Source: Certhia americana (lineage: Eukaryota > Chordata > Aves > Passeriformes > Certhiidae). Taken from it: a stretch of 64,000 nucleotides of DNA. Under the pieces are notes generated by a model. That model ran no database searches, was not told the origin of the DNA, and saw only the letters and a program-made list of their open reading frames with translations. Shown piece after piece: positions 36,680-49,495 of this stretch. Made by a program: the position numbers and the translations under genes. The DNA is taken from assembly GCA_018697195.1 (NCBI GenBank), contig CM031879.1, positions 42,085,378 to 42,149,377 on the forward strand. Reading direction: 5' to 3'. Every line of letters begins with the position of its first letter. Positions within the stretch are counted from its first letter, which is position 1.

Positions 36680-37380
36680 AACACCCCCACCACTCCCGAG
36701 AGCGCAGCAGGTCCTGGAACGGCGCCTCCTTGGCGGAGACACCTCCCGTCCCCGCCCCGGCCGCGGCCCCGAGCAGCGGCGGCACGGCCGGGCCCTTGGC
36801 GGGCGGGCCAAGCCTGCCCGTAGCTGACATGGCGGCCGCCGGCCCCTCCCGCGCTGGCGGCCCGGCAGCGGCCGCCCCTCCTCGGCCGGCCCGCAGCAGG
36901 GCGGCGGCGGCTTCTTCCGGCGGAGCCCTCTTGCCTTCAACAAAGATGGTGCTCCCCGCGCAAGCTCCGCGGGCGCCGGCGTTCCCTGGGTAGCTTCCCG
37001 CTCCCCTCGTGTAAGTACGGCGCGGGGGCGGCGGGCGCTCCCCGCACACTGCTCGCTCGCCCGGGAGCTGCCGACGGCTCGGCTCGTCCCGTCCCGCCCC
37101 AGGCACCGCCGAGGGCGAAGAGGGAGAGCGGTGCCGAGGAGCGTTCGGCGGCGCCCCCAGCGCTGCGGGGCCGGGGAGGGGCCGGGCTTGGGCGAGGAGG
37201 GCCGGGCCGGGGCGGTGGGGCCGCCTCCGCTGCCGCAGCCGTGCCCGGAGGGAGGGCCGGGGGCTGGAGCTGGCGGAGGGCGCTCGGGCCGGGGTACGGA
37301 CAGCTGGCCCCGCGCCGTTACAGCAGCAGAGCTGCCCGACCTCGGCAGGGAACACGTGAAAAGCAAAACTTAGGGGGTTT
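36680..37380 (+). promoter_or_regulatory. CRADD CpG-island promoter
   Basis: An isolated 700-bp GC- and CpG-rich block in AT-rich surroundings, ending about 2.9 kb before the first CRADD coding exon. It contains an ETS-type CTTCCGG (36914-36920) and two YY1-like motifs, GACATGGCGGC (near 36827) and AAAGATGGTG (36942-36951). These elements are common at TATA-less housekeeping promoters. The long open frames on both strands (up to 273 codons) reflect GC content rather than protein. Confidence 0.8.
36900..37010 (+). other. Likely non-coding exon 1 of CRADD (start unknown)
   Basis: A strong donor CTCGT|GTAAGT begins at 37011 inside the CpG island. The first coding exon of CRADD begins at 40252, only eight bases before its ATG, so the 5' UTR must come from an upstream exon and this is the best candidate. 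The left boundary is a guess. Confidence 0.5.
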
Positions 37381-40251
37381 TTTTTGGGGGGTGGTAAGGT
37401 TTTTAACGCGTAGGCTTGCTGTGAGTAGCCAGAATCATTCATGGGTTATGCAGGTGAGTGCAGTTGGTGTTCCGGAAAACGGTGAAATGTTTCTAGCAAA
37501 AAAGCTCCGTGAACGTGCCTTTTTAGTGTCAGAAGAGATTCTTGTCAAAAGTTTTGTCCCCATTCATGGGCAGTTACTCTGTTAGATCCAGAAAAATGCA
37601 AAGCTGCTTGTGTTGTGTGGTGATGGGTCAAAGACTGTGCTCATTCGGTAGGTCATGGGCTATATTTCTTAAAATTTGGCTTTATAATGGAAAAGATCCA
37701 TTTTCAGAAGTACCTGGGGAATGTTTGAACCATGTCATCTTTTGGGTAAATAGACATCTTATATTTTTCATTTTCTGTGAAATTATTAGACTAAATTTAA
37801 TTCAGAGCTTACTTTGAATCCCTAGATATAGACTGTGATTAAAATGAATTTGTTGATTCATTAGTGTTGCACTAAACTCTGTCCCAACACTGTTACACTT
37901 CAAAATCCTGATACATTTCCATATCTAGTTGCTTAGTTCCTAACCCAGACATTTGCTTCTTGCAGTAAGCACACACAAAGAAATACTTTTAAATCTTAAA
38001 AAAAAAAAATCTTTAAAAAGACCTTAGAAATCAGTATGCCCCATCCTGGAAGTTTACCAGGCCGGTGCCAGGACTTTAAACCCTCAGTTGTGTGCACTCT
38101 GCATTCAGCAAGGCAAAGGCCTTTTTCAGCAGAAGATTCAGATCCCTTCAGATTCCTAGCTTGATAGGTGCCCAAAGGTGCAAACCTTTGGTTTGTAAGA
38201 GCTTTATTTTTGAACAGTGTTGGCTACTTTGGTCATGAAGAAGAGGAACTCATCAAGTTCTGTGCAGTCCTCATCCAGCATGTGAGGAGGCTCCTGAATG
38301 GGGACTCGTGGGGTCCTGCTCAGAATGTGAAACGCAAAAATTTTGTAGTATCTGAAACAGTTTTCTGCCTGGGTTGAGATGACACCCTCAGAGAAGCTGC
38401 TGGATGCCTTTCTTGAACTCTGGAAGTGCTTCATGAGCTCAGGGGTGTTCTTCTAGAAGGAAGAAGTGGTAGGATTTACTGTCTGAATTTTGCTGTAGTC
38501 CAGAGATTGCTTCCTGTAGTGTAAAGGTACAATGTGTTGGAGACCAGAATCTTCAGCATCACCTGTCCAAAATTATCATACTAACATTAAGTGGGAAAAT
38601 TCAGTTCTCTTTCTTGCCTGCTCTTTTTCTGTCTCCTTGCTCTCACTACTGTCTCTGTCCATGATGGAGTTTGATGTTTGAACTCTGCTTGGCAAACTAA
38701 CATTTCTTAGGGACATGGGCTGGCATAGCAGCGTTTGATTTCCACATGATCCCTAGACAGAAAGTAAGCACCTCGAAATTCATTTCAGTAGATGAGAAAT
38801 GCTCTGGGTAACCTGGGGAAGATGAAATCCTCCAGGAAGGTGCTTTCCAGCAGTGCTTTTGGCGCTTGATGGAAGCATTTTTGGAAAGTAGCTTTGTCAG
38901 AGAATGTTACAGGCAGGGTTTTCCAGAGGTCTCCCTCTCACGGCACTCTGCTCTTACATTCTGTTCAAGGTGCCATTTACATGCCAGTTTCTTTTGGTCA
39001 CCCTCCTGGATTTTAACCAGGCCAACCAATCTTTGATGGGGCCCTGGGAGTCAGTAGGCACCTCTGATGATAAAAAGACTTCATCAGGTTTCATGCAAAA
39101 GCTTTGAAAATTCTGTCTCTTCTTGTATCCTCAAGCTGAATGAAGTAGAGTTTCTGCAAAGTCTAGCAGTTCAAACAGCAGTGTCTAGTTTAATTATGAG
39201 AAACTCTCTTGGTAATCAGACTCCACACCTGCTGCTGTGTTTTGACTTCATTATTTACTAATGAGGAAGTATTTAATTGTGTTGTCCTGTCACTTTCGTT
39301 TTTAAGTGCCATTAAGGAGCCCAGGGATATGTTTGTTGTTAAGGACTAGAGCAGGCACTTGATTCCTTTAGAAGGTCTGGCATGGACTGCTGGCTTGATC
39401 TTGGATGAGCTGCTTGGTCTCTCTGGACCCTAATTATTCTTTTGTAGAATGGCTATAAAATGCATCTTTTTCAGCTTTTGTCTAGTCAGAGTATTAGTCA
39501 AGTGAAATGGAAGCTGGCAGAGGGCACCTGATTACTTCCTGTGAACACATTAGAAAAGAGGGAGAAGACCTACTCAAGCAAGGAACAGTTTTGGCAGATA
39601 TTGTTAAGGGGATAAATCTGAGATGGAAATCCAAAGGAAGTTTCTTCTCATCAGAACAATTGAGTTCCAGAGCAGTCTTCCAGGATGATTCAAGGGTGAG
39701 AACGACCTGGTACATTATGTTTCTACCCCTCTGCAACTTGAAATGCATCGTGTATGCCAAAGCTACCTGCTGATTCTGTCCCTGCTGCTTCTGCCTGGCT
39801 GAGATGCAACTACCAGTCCTGCTGCTGCCTGTGTCATTGTATCAGTGGTCAGGTGTGACATCTCTTTAATTTTGGGGGGTTGGTGTCTCATAAGGACTGG
39901 CAAGTGCTCTAGTTGCCTTTAGTATGGACCTTAACCAGTTAATAACAGGATTATTTGGCATGGGTTTCACTCCAGCAAAGGACTGGTCTTTGCAATGCCA
40001 AATGTTCTATTCCTGTCTAGTATTTCCCAGAAATTGCATCATTTTACCTCGTGAGACAGTGAAATCTGAGTGGAAAGAAGATGATGGGGATCATTAGTTT
40101 TGCCAGGTTGGCGATTCTGAGTTTGGAGTTATCTCTAAAGGTTGACAGGTGTCAGACACCACTTTTGGATGTTCAGGTATCACTTCTGGATGTTAAAGGT
40201 TGAAGTGTGTTAATCTTCACTCATTTCCTTGCTCCTTTTTGCACACTCTAG
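37011..40251 (+). other. CRADD intron 1 (inferred)
   Basis: Runs from donor GTAAGT (37011) to acceptor GCACACTCTAG (ending 40251). It starts GC-rich and becomes AT-rich. A short run near 38020-38080 weakly resembles degraded antisense CR1, too weak to call. Open frames up to 88 codons were not recognised. Confidence 0.5.
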
Positions 40252-40259
40252 GTTGCCAG

Positions 40260-40557
40260 ATGGATGCCAGAGACAAGCAGCTTTTACGCTCCCTGCGCCT
40301 GGAGCTCTGCACAGAGGTGCTGGTGGATGGACTCGTTATTCAATATCTCTACCAAGAAGGGATTCTCACAGACAGTCACGTTCAAGAAATAAAAGCCCAA
40401 ACCACTAGTCAGAGGAAAACCATGATGCTCCTTGATATTCTCCCCACCAGAGGACCCAAAGCTTTTGATGCGTTCTTGGATTCCTTGCAGGAATTCCCGT
40501 GGGTTAAGGAGAAGCTGATGCTGAAGCGTAAAGAAATGACAATACAAGACCCTTCAG
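40260..40557 (+). CDS. CRADD: Death-domain adaptor CRADD/RAIDD, first coding exon (CARD), partial
   Basis: CRADD links caspase-2, through its N-terminal CARD, to PIDD1, through its C-terminal death domain, in the PIDDosome that responds to DNA damage and extra centrosomes. The exon occupies 40252-40557. The ATG at 40260 starts [16 protein letters not shown], matching the human start MEARDKQ. It encodes 99 residues plus one base, with donor GTAAGG at 40558 in phase 1. The whole CARD is here, including [28 protein letters not shown] and [13 protein letters not shown], at nearly the same spacing as human (199 aa in total). The last residues ([11 protein letters not shown]) lead into the linker. 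The death-domain exon was not found in the remaining 23 kb and should lie beyond the window. No frameshift or stop is seen. The residue equivalent to human Leu27 is Ile. Confidence 0.97.
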
Positions 40558-43500
40558 GTAAGGCCAGGGTTGCTGTTGCTGCTGTTTTGAAGCTTGTTCT
40601 CAAGCCGTAATTTTAAAGGTATTGAATGTGCCAGTAATTTCAAGTTCTGCGTCGTGTAATCTCATGATACCAAGAAAAGGGAACTGCCTGAATTTCCTGG
40701 AAGCCACTCAAACACCAGGAAATATTGCAAAGTTTGGGACAAGAGCAGGACTGAGTTTTAGGAGACAAGGAGACAGCAGGAGGAGCTGCCTTGGGGAGAG
40801 AGGCTGGGATATAGGAAGACTCATAATCCATTGTCTCAAAGGGAATAGACTATAAAAAGTAGTTTTGATCAGCTGCAGAACAGTGTCTTTGCCATCCCTA
40901 TCTAATATTATTTCATTTATGTATGTTTTACAGTGGTTTGTTCCTGAATCATTTATATTTACAGAGTTTTTATTTCTTTACTTTTGTTATGACTTTAGTG
41001 TAATTTTGATTTAGTACTATATGCTAATTTAATTTTATTTAGTTTATTATATTTAGTGGAGTGCAAATATCTAGGATCATTACTTGCAAAATTACTAGAC
41101 GTTGCTTATTTTTAAAACAAATGTAGGAGCTAACTGATTATTTAGTATAATCTCTGGATTTTTGGCATTTAAGTGTACTTCTAAAACTGGTTTTCTAGAC
41201 TTGATGTTTATTCAGATGTGATTTCTTTACCAATCTATGCATGCAATTGCTGAGCTGTTTTGAAGTCAAGACAACTGCTTTAAATGCACATTTCTTGTCC
41301 CAGATTCTGGCAGCATGCACTGGCTGCTAACCTCATGTTAACAGTGAGGTAGTGAAATAGTCCTTACTTGGGAACATCTTTTCCAAGCAGTCTAGTTAAT
41401 CTTTCTCCAAGCCCTTCCCTCCTGCTGTACCCCCATTTGAGTTTGGTCATACATATTTTGATGCACGTGACATGTGATTTTTCCAGTGTCAGTGTGCTTT
41501 GTGTGAGACTGAAAGCCTGTGAAGAAGGGTGGCTAAGACCCGTTGACCATCATGTGCACCTGCGTCTCAGTTAGCTGCATGTTCAAGAACATTTTGTCAA
41601 GATCTGCTGGACAAATCTGAGATTATCTCACCCTAGGACATTTTTAATGGAATATTGTGACAGCTGGTTTTTCTGTTGGTCTCTGTGTACATTGCTCTGT
41701 GTGTGCTTGGAAACGAGTAAATAATTTTCAAAATTTGGGAATAAGTGTCCTATGCTGCCTACAAGTTCTCAGCATAATGAAAACCATGGCATTGAGTGTG
41801 TTGGAAAGGGCTTTGCTCACTTAAATACTGTCATGCTAGTGCTCTTTATTTGCCTTACAAATCAGCCTCTTCGTTTGATAATTGCTGCTTAAGCTGGTGA
41901 ATAACCTTAAAGCTCCAGACACATACAGCCATTAAATACAGTCAGGATCATGTAGTTTGTTACTGAAAAAATTGTTGCCAATTTTTGTCTTTTTGATTGT
42001 TTTGTGGATAGCTTGTTCCTGCTTTTGATCGCTTGTGACTAATGTGCTGGGTTTCTGCGTATCAGGTTCTCTGGTTTCGAAGTGGGCTGACTGTACTTGA
42101 TAATTCTATTGCCAAATTTTGTATCTAAATTAGAAAAGGCTTCCAGGTTAGAGCAAAGGTTATTTTTATGGTGGCAATACAGAGAGTAAGAACAGGATAG
42201 GAGGCAGAAAGCCAAGTTTGTTTTAATATTTAGGCATGTTCTTTAGAAACCAAAGAAAGACAGCACCATGTGCCCTCATAAATGCTGAGTGTGCCCTGGA
42301 ATGAATTGGAAACTATGGTGGCAGCATCAGCACTGATTACATGCAAGAAAATGTGGTTTGGGATAAAAAGCTTCGCTTTGCATTCTAACAACAGACTTGG
42401 AAGCTTTTGTCTTGGCAGAGTACATGAACATATGCTTAGCCTTAAGCATGGAAAAAGCCACTGGCTCTAATAAAACTATAAGCACATTTAAAATTAAATG
42501 TGTTCTCTAGTGCCATGCTAGATAACTTAACTTCTGCCTTATTGGAAACTACTCTTACAACTGATTATTTGTCAATGGTAATTTCTTTTAAAGAAGCCAT
42601 TTGTGGTGAAAAAAAGCTTGCTACAAACCCACTATCCTTCTTCTAGGCTTTAAAACTTTTAAAATGGAAGTTGGTTTTATGTCCCCAGATTCTTAAATAT
42701 TTTTTTCTTTGGATCATAAATACTATGCAAATAGAATGCTTTCTGTTCACTTGCTTGTGCTCAATTAAAATTCTGTTAAGGAAAATATCCTCAGTTTTTA
42801 CAGATCCTTTTGCAGGACTAAGGAGTGGTACCAAATTGATCCTTGATGGAAGGTTTTATTTTAGTCTTTTGCCTCACAGTGATTATGTATATCTGAACCT
42901 GAAAACTGGCATGTACATAGTCATTTTCTTTGTGTAGGCCTTTGAATTATTTTACATTTTGTTCAAAGAGATCAGACTTTCTAACCTTCCTTCAGCTGAG
43001 AAGTATAATTAGTTAAAAAAAATCACAAATAAAAATCAAAATTATTTAGAAACTTCTAGTTTATTTTCTTTTCCTAGTAAAAAACAAGCCCAAACCAACA
43101 AATCAAACAAACAGCAATTTCAGAAAGTCAGAAATCAAAATATTTTTGTTGATGTTGTATAAATATGATCTGGTGGACCAAGCAACTGCAAAATCTGAGA
43201 TCTAGGCAAGATGCTGCCGCTGACTCATTGTGAGTCTTTGAGCAAATTCTTTAAGGCAACGGATTTATTGATCCCCAAGTTGTGTAACTCGGTGTAACGT
43301 TCATGGAACAGCGTAGAGTGGAACTGTAAATTGGCCCAGGATTTAACCCAGACTGTGCTGTTTGGCTGCTTGCAAATAAATGAACTTTAAAACCTCTGAT
43401 ATCCTGAGTTTTATTGCTGAATGCCAGTTGACTTAAAAATAATAATAATCTGTATACTGTTATCTGATGCAGTTCCATTGAACACAGAAGACCTTAATCC

Positions 43501-45719
43501 TGCAGAGCATGAGGAATAGTTTTTCCATGACAATCAGGAGGGTGATGTGCAGGCAGGTAGGGCCACTTGCATCTGTGTAACTGAAGCAAAGAGACACAGA
43601 TTTCTTCCCCTTGCTTGTTTACTTTATGCAAAGACAGCCTTTTGCCTAGGGTCGGTCCCCTTTCTCCTGTGGATCTGTCTGATGGCCACAGCTTTGGGGA
43701 AAACTTTTCATAAGCTAGGGAAAGCATAGCTGTAAAATCCCAAAATCTCAAGGAGGAAGTTTAGAGTCATTTGCTTTTGGAGGTAGATATTTATGACATT
43801 AATTGATTTAAAGGTGATAGGGTACCTTTCTGGCTTGTATAACAGCCTGTGATAAGCCAGTTCACCCTATGCAGAGTGGCATTGCAAGACTTAATCATGA
43901 TAAACATCAACCACAGCATGAGTTTCTGGTTTTGAAGATCAAAACTTCTACCATAGTAAGAGTTAACAAAAGTAATGTGTGTCTGTTTCATTGGAAAAAG
44001 ACTGTTCTGGTTTTTCTGCCCTAGTTTGGATAACTTTATGCCTTTGTCAGGATCATAAATCTTCAATGTAGTCTTATAATTCCTATGAAAAACTACAGCT
44101 GTTGGCAACAGAATTCCCTTCTTTCTAGGAACAGCAAACAGCAACAGTTACCCAATATATTTTGCACTGAATAAAAAAAAAACCAAACCGAGTTTTGATG
44201 GTATTTGTTTATCAGATTTTCTAATCTCTCTCCGCTTGGGAATTTCTCAGCCCAAGTATTATATTTCTCTCCATAGTACACGTGCTGTAAAGTAATTTAC
44301 TTCGAAAAGTGTTAGTACTGCACCTCTTTGTAGTATAGATGATTTCTTCACTCCACAGGAAATTGCAGCATACTGAGAACAAAAAAGTGAGGTACAGCAT
44401 TTGCCAAAGGAATCCTGGAGCAGCTGCTGCTATCTGGCAAATGTTAGTGAATTTAGGGCATCAGAATTGCCATGGGAAAGCTGTACTCTCACAGCGAGGC
44501 AGGGCATATTTTCTAATGCATAATTTTGTTGTGGTATCTAGTCAACATTAGTGTCCTGCTAGACTTGGGTGTTCATTTGAACAAACTTTGAGGTTTTTCC
44601 CTGGATGTGTGGGGAGTGTGTGTTGTCATATAGCTATATAAAGCTTCATGTTGCATAACACTTTGGATGAAGCCTGCAAATACAAAACAAAGCAAAACAT
44701 GTACTTACGCTGAGAGAGCCAGACATCCTTCTGTCCTCTCCCAGCTTTCCCAAAGTCCTTTTTCTGTGGCTGGGTTGTGGACTTCTAAGAATTTGGATTC
44801 AAGTGCAAAATCATTAGTATATGGGGAATTTTAGTATCTATTCTTACCTTTTGTTGGCTGCTTCCTGCCTTCTTCCTATCCTACTTCCTCTCCCATCTAA
44901 TGCAGTGAGGAAACAGCCTGATCTCTTGCCTTTTCCATTTAGATGTCAGATAGGAAAAGCAGCTGAGGAATCCCTTTTCTCGCTCTAAAATGGTGAACAG
45001 AAGATGGTAGATTTTTCTTTCTTTTCTTTCCCTCCCCTCTCTTGTATAGTCCAGTGGCAGAAGGGGGAGTTTCCGCCCATGTATGTCTGAAGGAAAGGGA
45101 TGGGTTTAGCAGCCTTGGCCTGCTTGGTTGACCTGGAGATGAAGAAATGCCCTTGTTCCTCATCCTAATGCCTGGAGGCTATAGGAAATGTTCTCTGGTT
45201 ATCTGGAGCAATTCAAAGGCATCCTCATAGAAGATTTTTCCCAAACTCTTTTCCACATTCCCATCTCCCCTGAAAATCGGGTGTTACATTTATGGCTTTG
45301 GCTGTGTTCCTGACCGCAGCGAGATCTGTGAAGTCTGGCATTAAAGGTTTGTGCACACATTCAATATTAACCATATGCATCATGGCATGGACAAGTAATT
45401 GACTTCTCTGGTACTATGGAGCATTGTATGTATGTATTTTTAGTTTGATGTGTGTATAGGTTTTTTTTTTTTCTTCTTTTCCTTTCAATTTAAGGAGTAT
45501 CTGCTTGCTTTCTTTTTTTGCCACGTTCATAAGTAGCTGGCTTTATGCTGCTTACATGTTACATTTTCACTTTGAGAAGCCTAAATCATAGGTGTCAGTG
45601 TTAGGAGGTAGTGTTCCCAGCCTCAAGCAGTTTCTTTCAGGTAAGTTAATGGAAAGATATACCCATACTTGGTGTTGTAACACAACAACATATTTGGTGT
45701 CAGTAACACAAATATGTGA

Positions 45720-45720
<1 letters not shown>

Positions 45721-45763
<43 letters not shown>

Positions 45764-45764
45764 T
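45721..45764. repeat. (AAT)n trinucleotide microsatellite
   Basis: About 14 perfect AAT units between GTGAG and ATAGAT. Confidence 0.96.
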
Positions 45765-46109
45765 AGATTTAATAAAACATATAGACCTGGAAACAAGAAA
45801 GGAGGAATGAGTTCTGACAAGAGAGGTGTTTAGACCAGCCATGCCCAATCAGCTACTCTTAACCAGTGCCACCGAGAGGAAGCAATTGGTAACTGGTATT
45901 GAAGACTCCCTGGTATAGGAAGTGGAGACATTCATCTGCTCACCAGACTTGATGTCTTCTGAAGTTTGCTGCTTCCCCAAGGACTGGATCACAGAGGTTG
46001 CCAAGACCTGGCCAATCATCAGACTTTGCTACTTTTTCATATGGTTATAATAATACTTCAGCAGATTAGGGATGACTGTGGGGCTCAGTGATCCCATATG
46101 AAGAGATTG

Positions 46110-47510
46110 AGTCCAAGCAGTGTTCTCCACAAATCCATGGAGCTGGATGGGATGGGATGTATCTGAGAGAGCTGAGGGAGCCAGACTGTCTTTGAGAGGC
46201 TATTTTCTGTCATGTTTGGTAGGCTGTAGTAAGGCAAATGCAGTAAAGTAACAGGGAACAGCCACCTGCAGGTAAATCAAGCTTAACCAACTTCATTCTT
46301 GCCTTCTTTAATAAAACAGTTGCCTCTGTGAATGACAGCAGCAGATTTAACTGAATTTTGCAAGGCTTTCAACACACTCTTGTAGCATTCTTATGGCTAT
46401 CTGGGAAGGTATAGAGAGAATGGGTGACCTGCACAGTGGTTGAAAGAAAGGGTAGACCACCAGTCTAAGAGGATTCTGGTTGCAACTTCAATGTCCATCT
46501 GACTGCTGGCTAATCAGGAATTATGTCTCTCAGGGCTGATAGTGAGGCCAGTTCTTTGTCAGAGATCTGGGTAATGGGAGTGACTGTATCTTCAGGAAGT
46601 TTGTAGGTGAATTAACTTTGTTTGCTCACTTGTCGCTTAGTGTTCTGTGACCTTCTGAATGGTGTCTGAAGCTGGAAGACAGAATGACTCCAGACCTTCG
46701 GGATAATTTGACACAAGAGAGTGGGATTGTCTCTCAGAGGGACCCCAGTAAACTGGATGAATGGGCCAGCAAGAACCTCATCATGTTCAAGAGAAGGAAG
46801 TGTAAAGTCCCGCACCTGGATACAAAATTCCCACAAAACAGCACAAAATGGGCACGAACTGGCCAGTTGCAAATCTGGATAAAAAAAGGTGGTTGTCTGG
46901 ATAGACAACAAGTATGATGATAACGACTAACCACACACAAGACTCTGTCAGCAAGAGCAAAGCCAGCAAGCAGGCTGAGGGAAGTGATTGTTCCCCTATA
47001 CTTGGTATTAGAAGGTTGTATATGAAATACTCTCTCTAGCTTTATGCCACCCGTAGAGAGATTGATAAACTAGAGTTCAGTGGAGCACCACTAAAGGGAG
47101 TAAAGTGCCTAGTTCAATGTAAGCTACAAAGAAAGACTGAAACAACTGAGTTTATTCTTGAAGGATAGAATGCCAAGTAGACTCAGAAAATATAGTCAGA
47201 CACTTCCTGGGGGTGTTGCAAAAGGAAAAGAAGTGGCAGACACAAGTTGTAGTGAGGGAAAGTGTGATTGAATTGAATTAAAAAAATTCGTGTGACAGTT
47301 CAGCACTGGCCATGAGTGTTTGCAGACCAAGTAGGATTGCCCAGAGAGGATTTGGAATCTCCATCCTCAGAGACACCTAACTCTCAACAGTACAAAACCT
47401 TTAGCAACCTGATCAGATTTTGAAACTGGCCTTACTTTGAGGATGTACTAGATGACCTCCAAAAGTCCCTCCCAACCCAATTTTTTCTGTGATTCTATAA
47501 CTTTGGTTAC
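46110..47510 (+). mobile_element. Degraded CR1 LINE (reverse transcriptase region to 3' tail)
   Basis: Same strand as CRADD. The order of recognisable blocks follows CR1 ORF2 and 3' UTR. First is ATGGAGCTGGATGGGATGGG (46138 on). Then TGCAAGGCTTTCAACAC (RT motif, FSKAFDT in intact copies), TCTCAGGGCTGATAGTGAGG with GTTCTTTG (GSVLGPVLF), and CTGGATGAATGGGCC with AAGTGTAAAGTCC (RWA...KCRVLH). After that come CCCAGAGAGGATTTGGAATC and the tail TAGATGACC...TCCCAACCC...GTGATTCTATAA. Many stops and frameshifts interrupt it, and some segments between 46850 and 47250 are hard to align, so it is an old dead copy. The 5' end of the element is missing; the left boundary is approximate. Confidence 0.85.
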
Positions 47511-48314
47511 TTTGGTTCTCTGAGCTAAGTAGATGGGATTTAATTCCAAATACAACAGGGTACTTTAGATGTGTATGTGTGACTTCAGATTAGGAATGGG
47601 TTTTTTTAAGTGAACGAGTGCTTGAATTAGATTTCTTTCAGGTGAATCTAAACTGGAAAATGGTCTCTGGGTCCATAGGACCAGGCCAGAGCCAGTTAGA
47701 AGTGAAACCTTCCAGCTGTGTGTAGTCTGAACACCAGATCCTCAGTATAATATGTATCAGTGTAGAACTACTCCCCTATTGCTCTGTACTGCTTGCTGAT
47801 ACAGACATAGCCTTCTCTGGCCAGGGAGTGGGGTGGTTTTGTCCATTAAGGGAACACTCCATCTTGGAATAATTTCTTCCCAGAATTCTGTTTTCATACA
47901 TCATACAGATGTAGATGAGCATCATATCAGGGATGCTGCTGCTTGCAAATAAATGTGGGTTGTTTTTTTTTTCCCTGATTATTTAAGTATTTCTATTTCC
48001 TAGAGTTTATAGTACTGTATACTCATCTTGGAGTATGTCCATTCCAAATGACTTACAGAGTTCACTACCTGTAGTTTTCCATTAGACAAAATGCCTTAAT
48101 TCTCTGTCAAAATTTCTCCTGAACTTGCATCACAATATGATGAAATCATACCCATATTTTGTATTTCAAAAAGCATGCTTAGATGCAGTCCTCTATGATC
48201 CTTGAGATCTTTTGTTAGTTGTTGCCAGCTTCCCACAGTTGGTCTTGTTTGCAGCCGTTGAAGAAGCTTTGTACAGACAGTGGTAATTTATTTCTGGAGC
48301 AGACTGGAAACTTT

Positions 48315-48348
48315 CTTGTAAGGACTTGATCCTTGTAAGGACTTGATC
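48315..48348. repeat. Tandem duplication, 17 bp twice
   Basis: CTTGTAAGGACTTGATC occurs twice head to tail with no mismatch. Probably a recent slippage duplication. Confidence 0.93.
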
Positions 48349-48414
48349 CTGCAGCTTGATAAAGCCACTTGTAAGCATTAAAAAAAAGAAGATGCATTAT
48401 GTCATCAATAAAGG

Positions 48415-48494
48415 CATTCTGTCGATACTAATTATTGGCTTTTCTGGCCCATAGAGACATGCTAATATGTGTTTCAGAGTAACTGAGAAAACTT
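48415..48494. repeat. Diverged repeat, copy 1
   Basis: Shares an exact 20-mer, CAGAGTAACTGAGAAAACTT (48475-48494), with copy 2 about 1 kb downstream. Upstream of it the similarity continues imperfectly through GATACTAATTATTGG (near 48424), a CCC and an AGACATGCTAATATG segment. This suggests two copies of an unnamed interspersed repeat, or an old local duplication. Confidence 0.6.
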
Positions 48495-49413
48495 TCTACT
48501 AAAGATTCTCTAGGCTTACTTTAATGAATTTTTTTCTTCATTAATATACTCCTTCAGAGCTCACCAGCTCCTCTTTTTGCACCTTCACAGTTGCCGTGTA
48601 GCATCATCTGATAATGTTTGTTTAATTTTTGTATTTTTATTGCATGGGAAAATCAATTGTCTTTCATAAACTAAGTCTATGCATGCTATTTAAAAAACAA
48701 CCAAGCAGACAACACATTCAGCTTAACTTATCTGGGTTGTGGAGGCTGCATGACCTCCCCACGTCAGCAAAAATGCTAAGTAGCGTCTCTGAGTAAAAGT
48801 GTTGACTCCAGTGAAGTCAGAGGCCAGACTTCTGTTGACCAGAGCAGGACAAAGGCCTTGCCACTGATGACTAAAATGTTCTCTCTGGTGAAAGAATGGG
48901 TGCTATCCCTGCACTGACATGGCAGCATGATTTACCTTCAAAGAAAAATAACTACCACATCTGGAAAGCTATTACTAGTTTAGACTCCACACTCCTTTTG
49001 CCTGTCAGCTGAGAAAATCAGCAGTGGTGTGACTTAATGAAATGTCACTTGTATGGCAAAGGTCAGGAGGTTCCTCTAGGATGCAGTTAATTACACATGG
49101 TTAGTGTATCTTGAAGCCCTCCTGGCACTGTCATATGCAACAAAGTTTTCACTCCAGATCTTTTACAGTCATATATTTATTTATGCGAAGGAGAACTAGA
49201 GCACCCAGGTATCACTCATTACCTCCAAGTGGTACAGTTGATCTTGTTTGAAGATTTATTATTTTGTATACAGGATTTTTAAAGCCAATTTTTATCTGCT
49301 TGGCAATTGTGCGAACAGAAAACCAATCTTGTAGCTTCTTTTTCATGCTAGGCCATTGTTCCATTACAATGTCCAAGTTTCTTGTTTTCTACCTGCTCTT
49401 GCTTTTTCTGTGA

Positions 49414-49495
49414 ATAAATTTGTTGATGCTAATTAATGTCCCTTGTGCCCCTCAGATACACACTAACACATGCTCCAGAGTAACTGAGAAAACTT
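49414..49495. repeat. Diverged repeat, copy 2
   Basis: Partner of 48415-48494. The same 20-mer lies at 49476-49495, preceded by GATGCTAATTAATGT, GCCCCTCAGATACA and CACTAACACATG, which line up in order with copy 1. Direct orientation; the shared cores are 1,001 bp apart. Confidence 0.6.

Noticed and set aside
36621..37442. 273- and 229-codon minus-strand ORFs over the CRADD promoter
   Set aside because: Same GC effect. No domain, Pro/Ala/Arg-rich, and both frames run through the island.
38204..38560. Minus-strand frame with protein-like stretches (such as ELMKHFQ and ELDEFLFFMTK), considered as a processed pseudogene
   Set aside because: I could not identify a parent gene, stops interrupt extension upstream, and 76 codons is within chance expectation.
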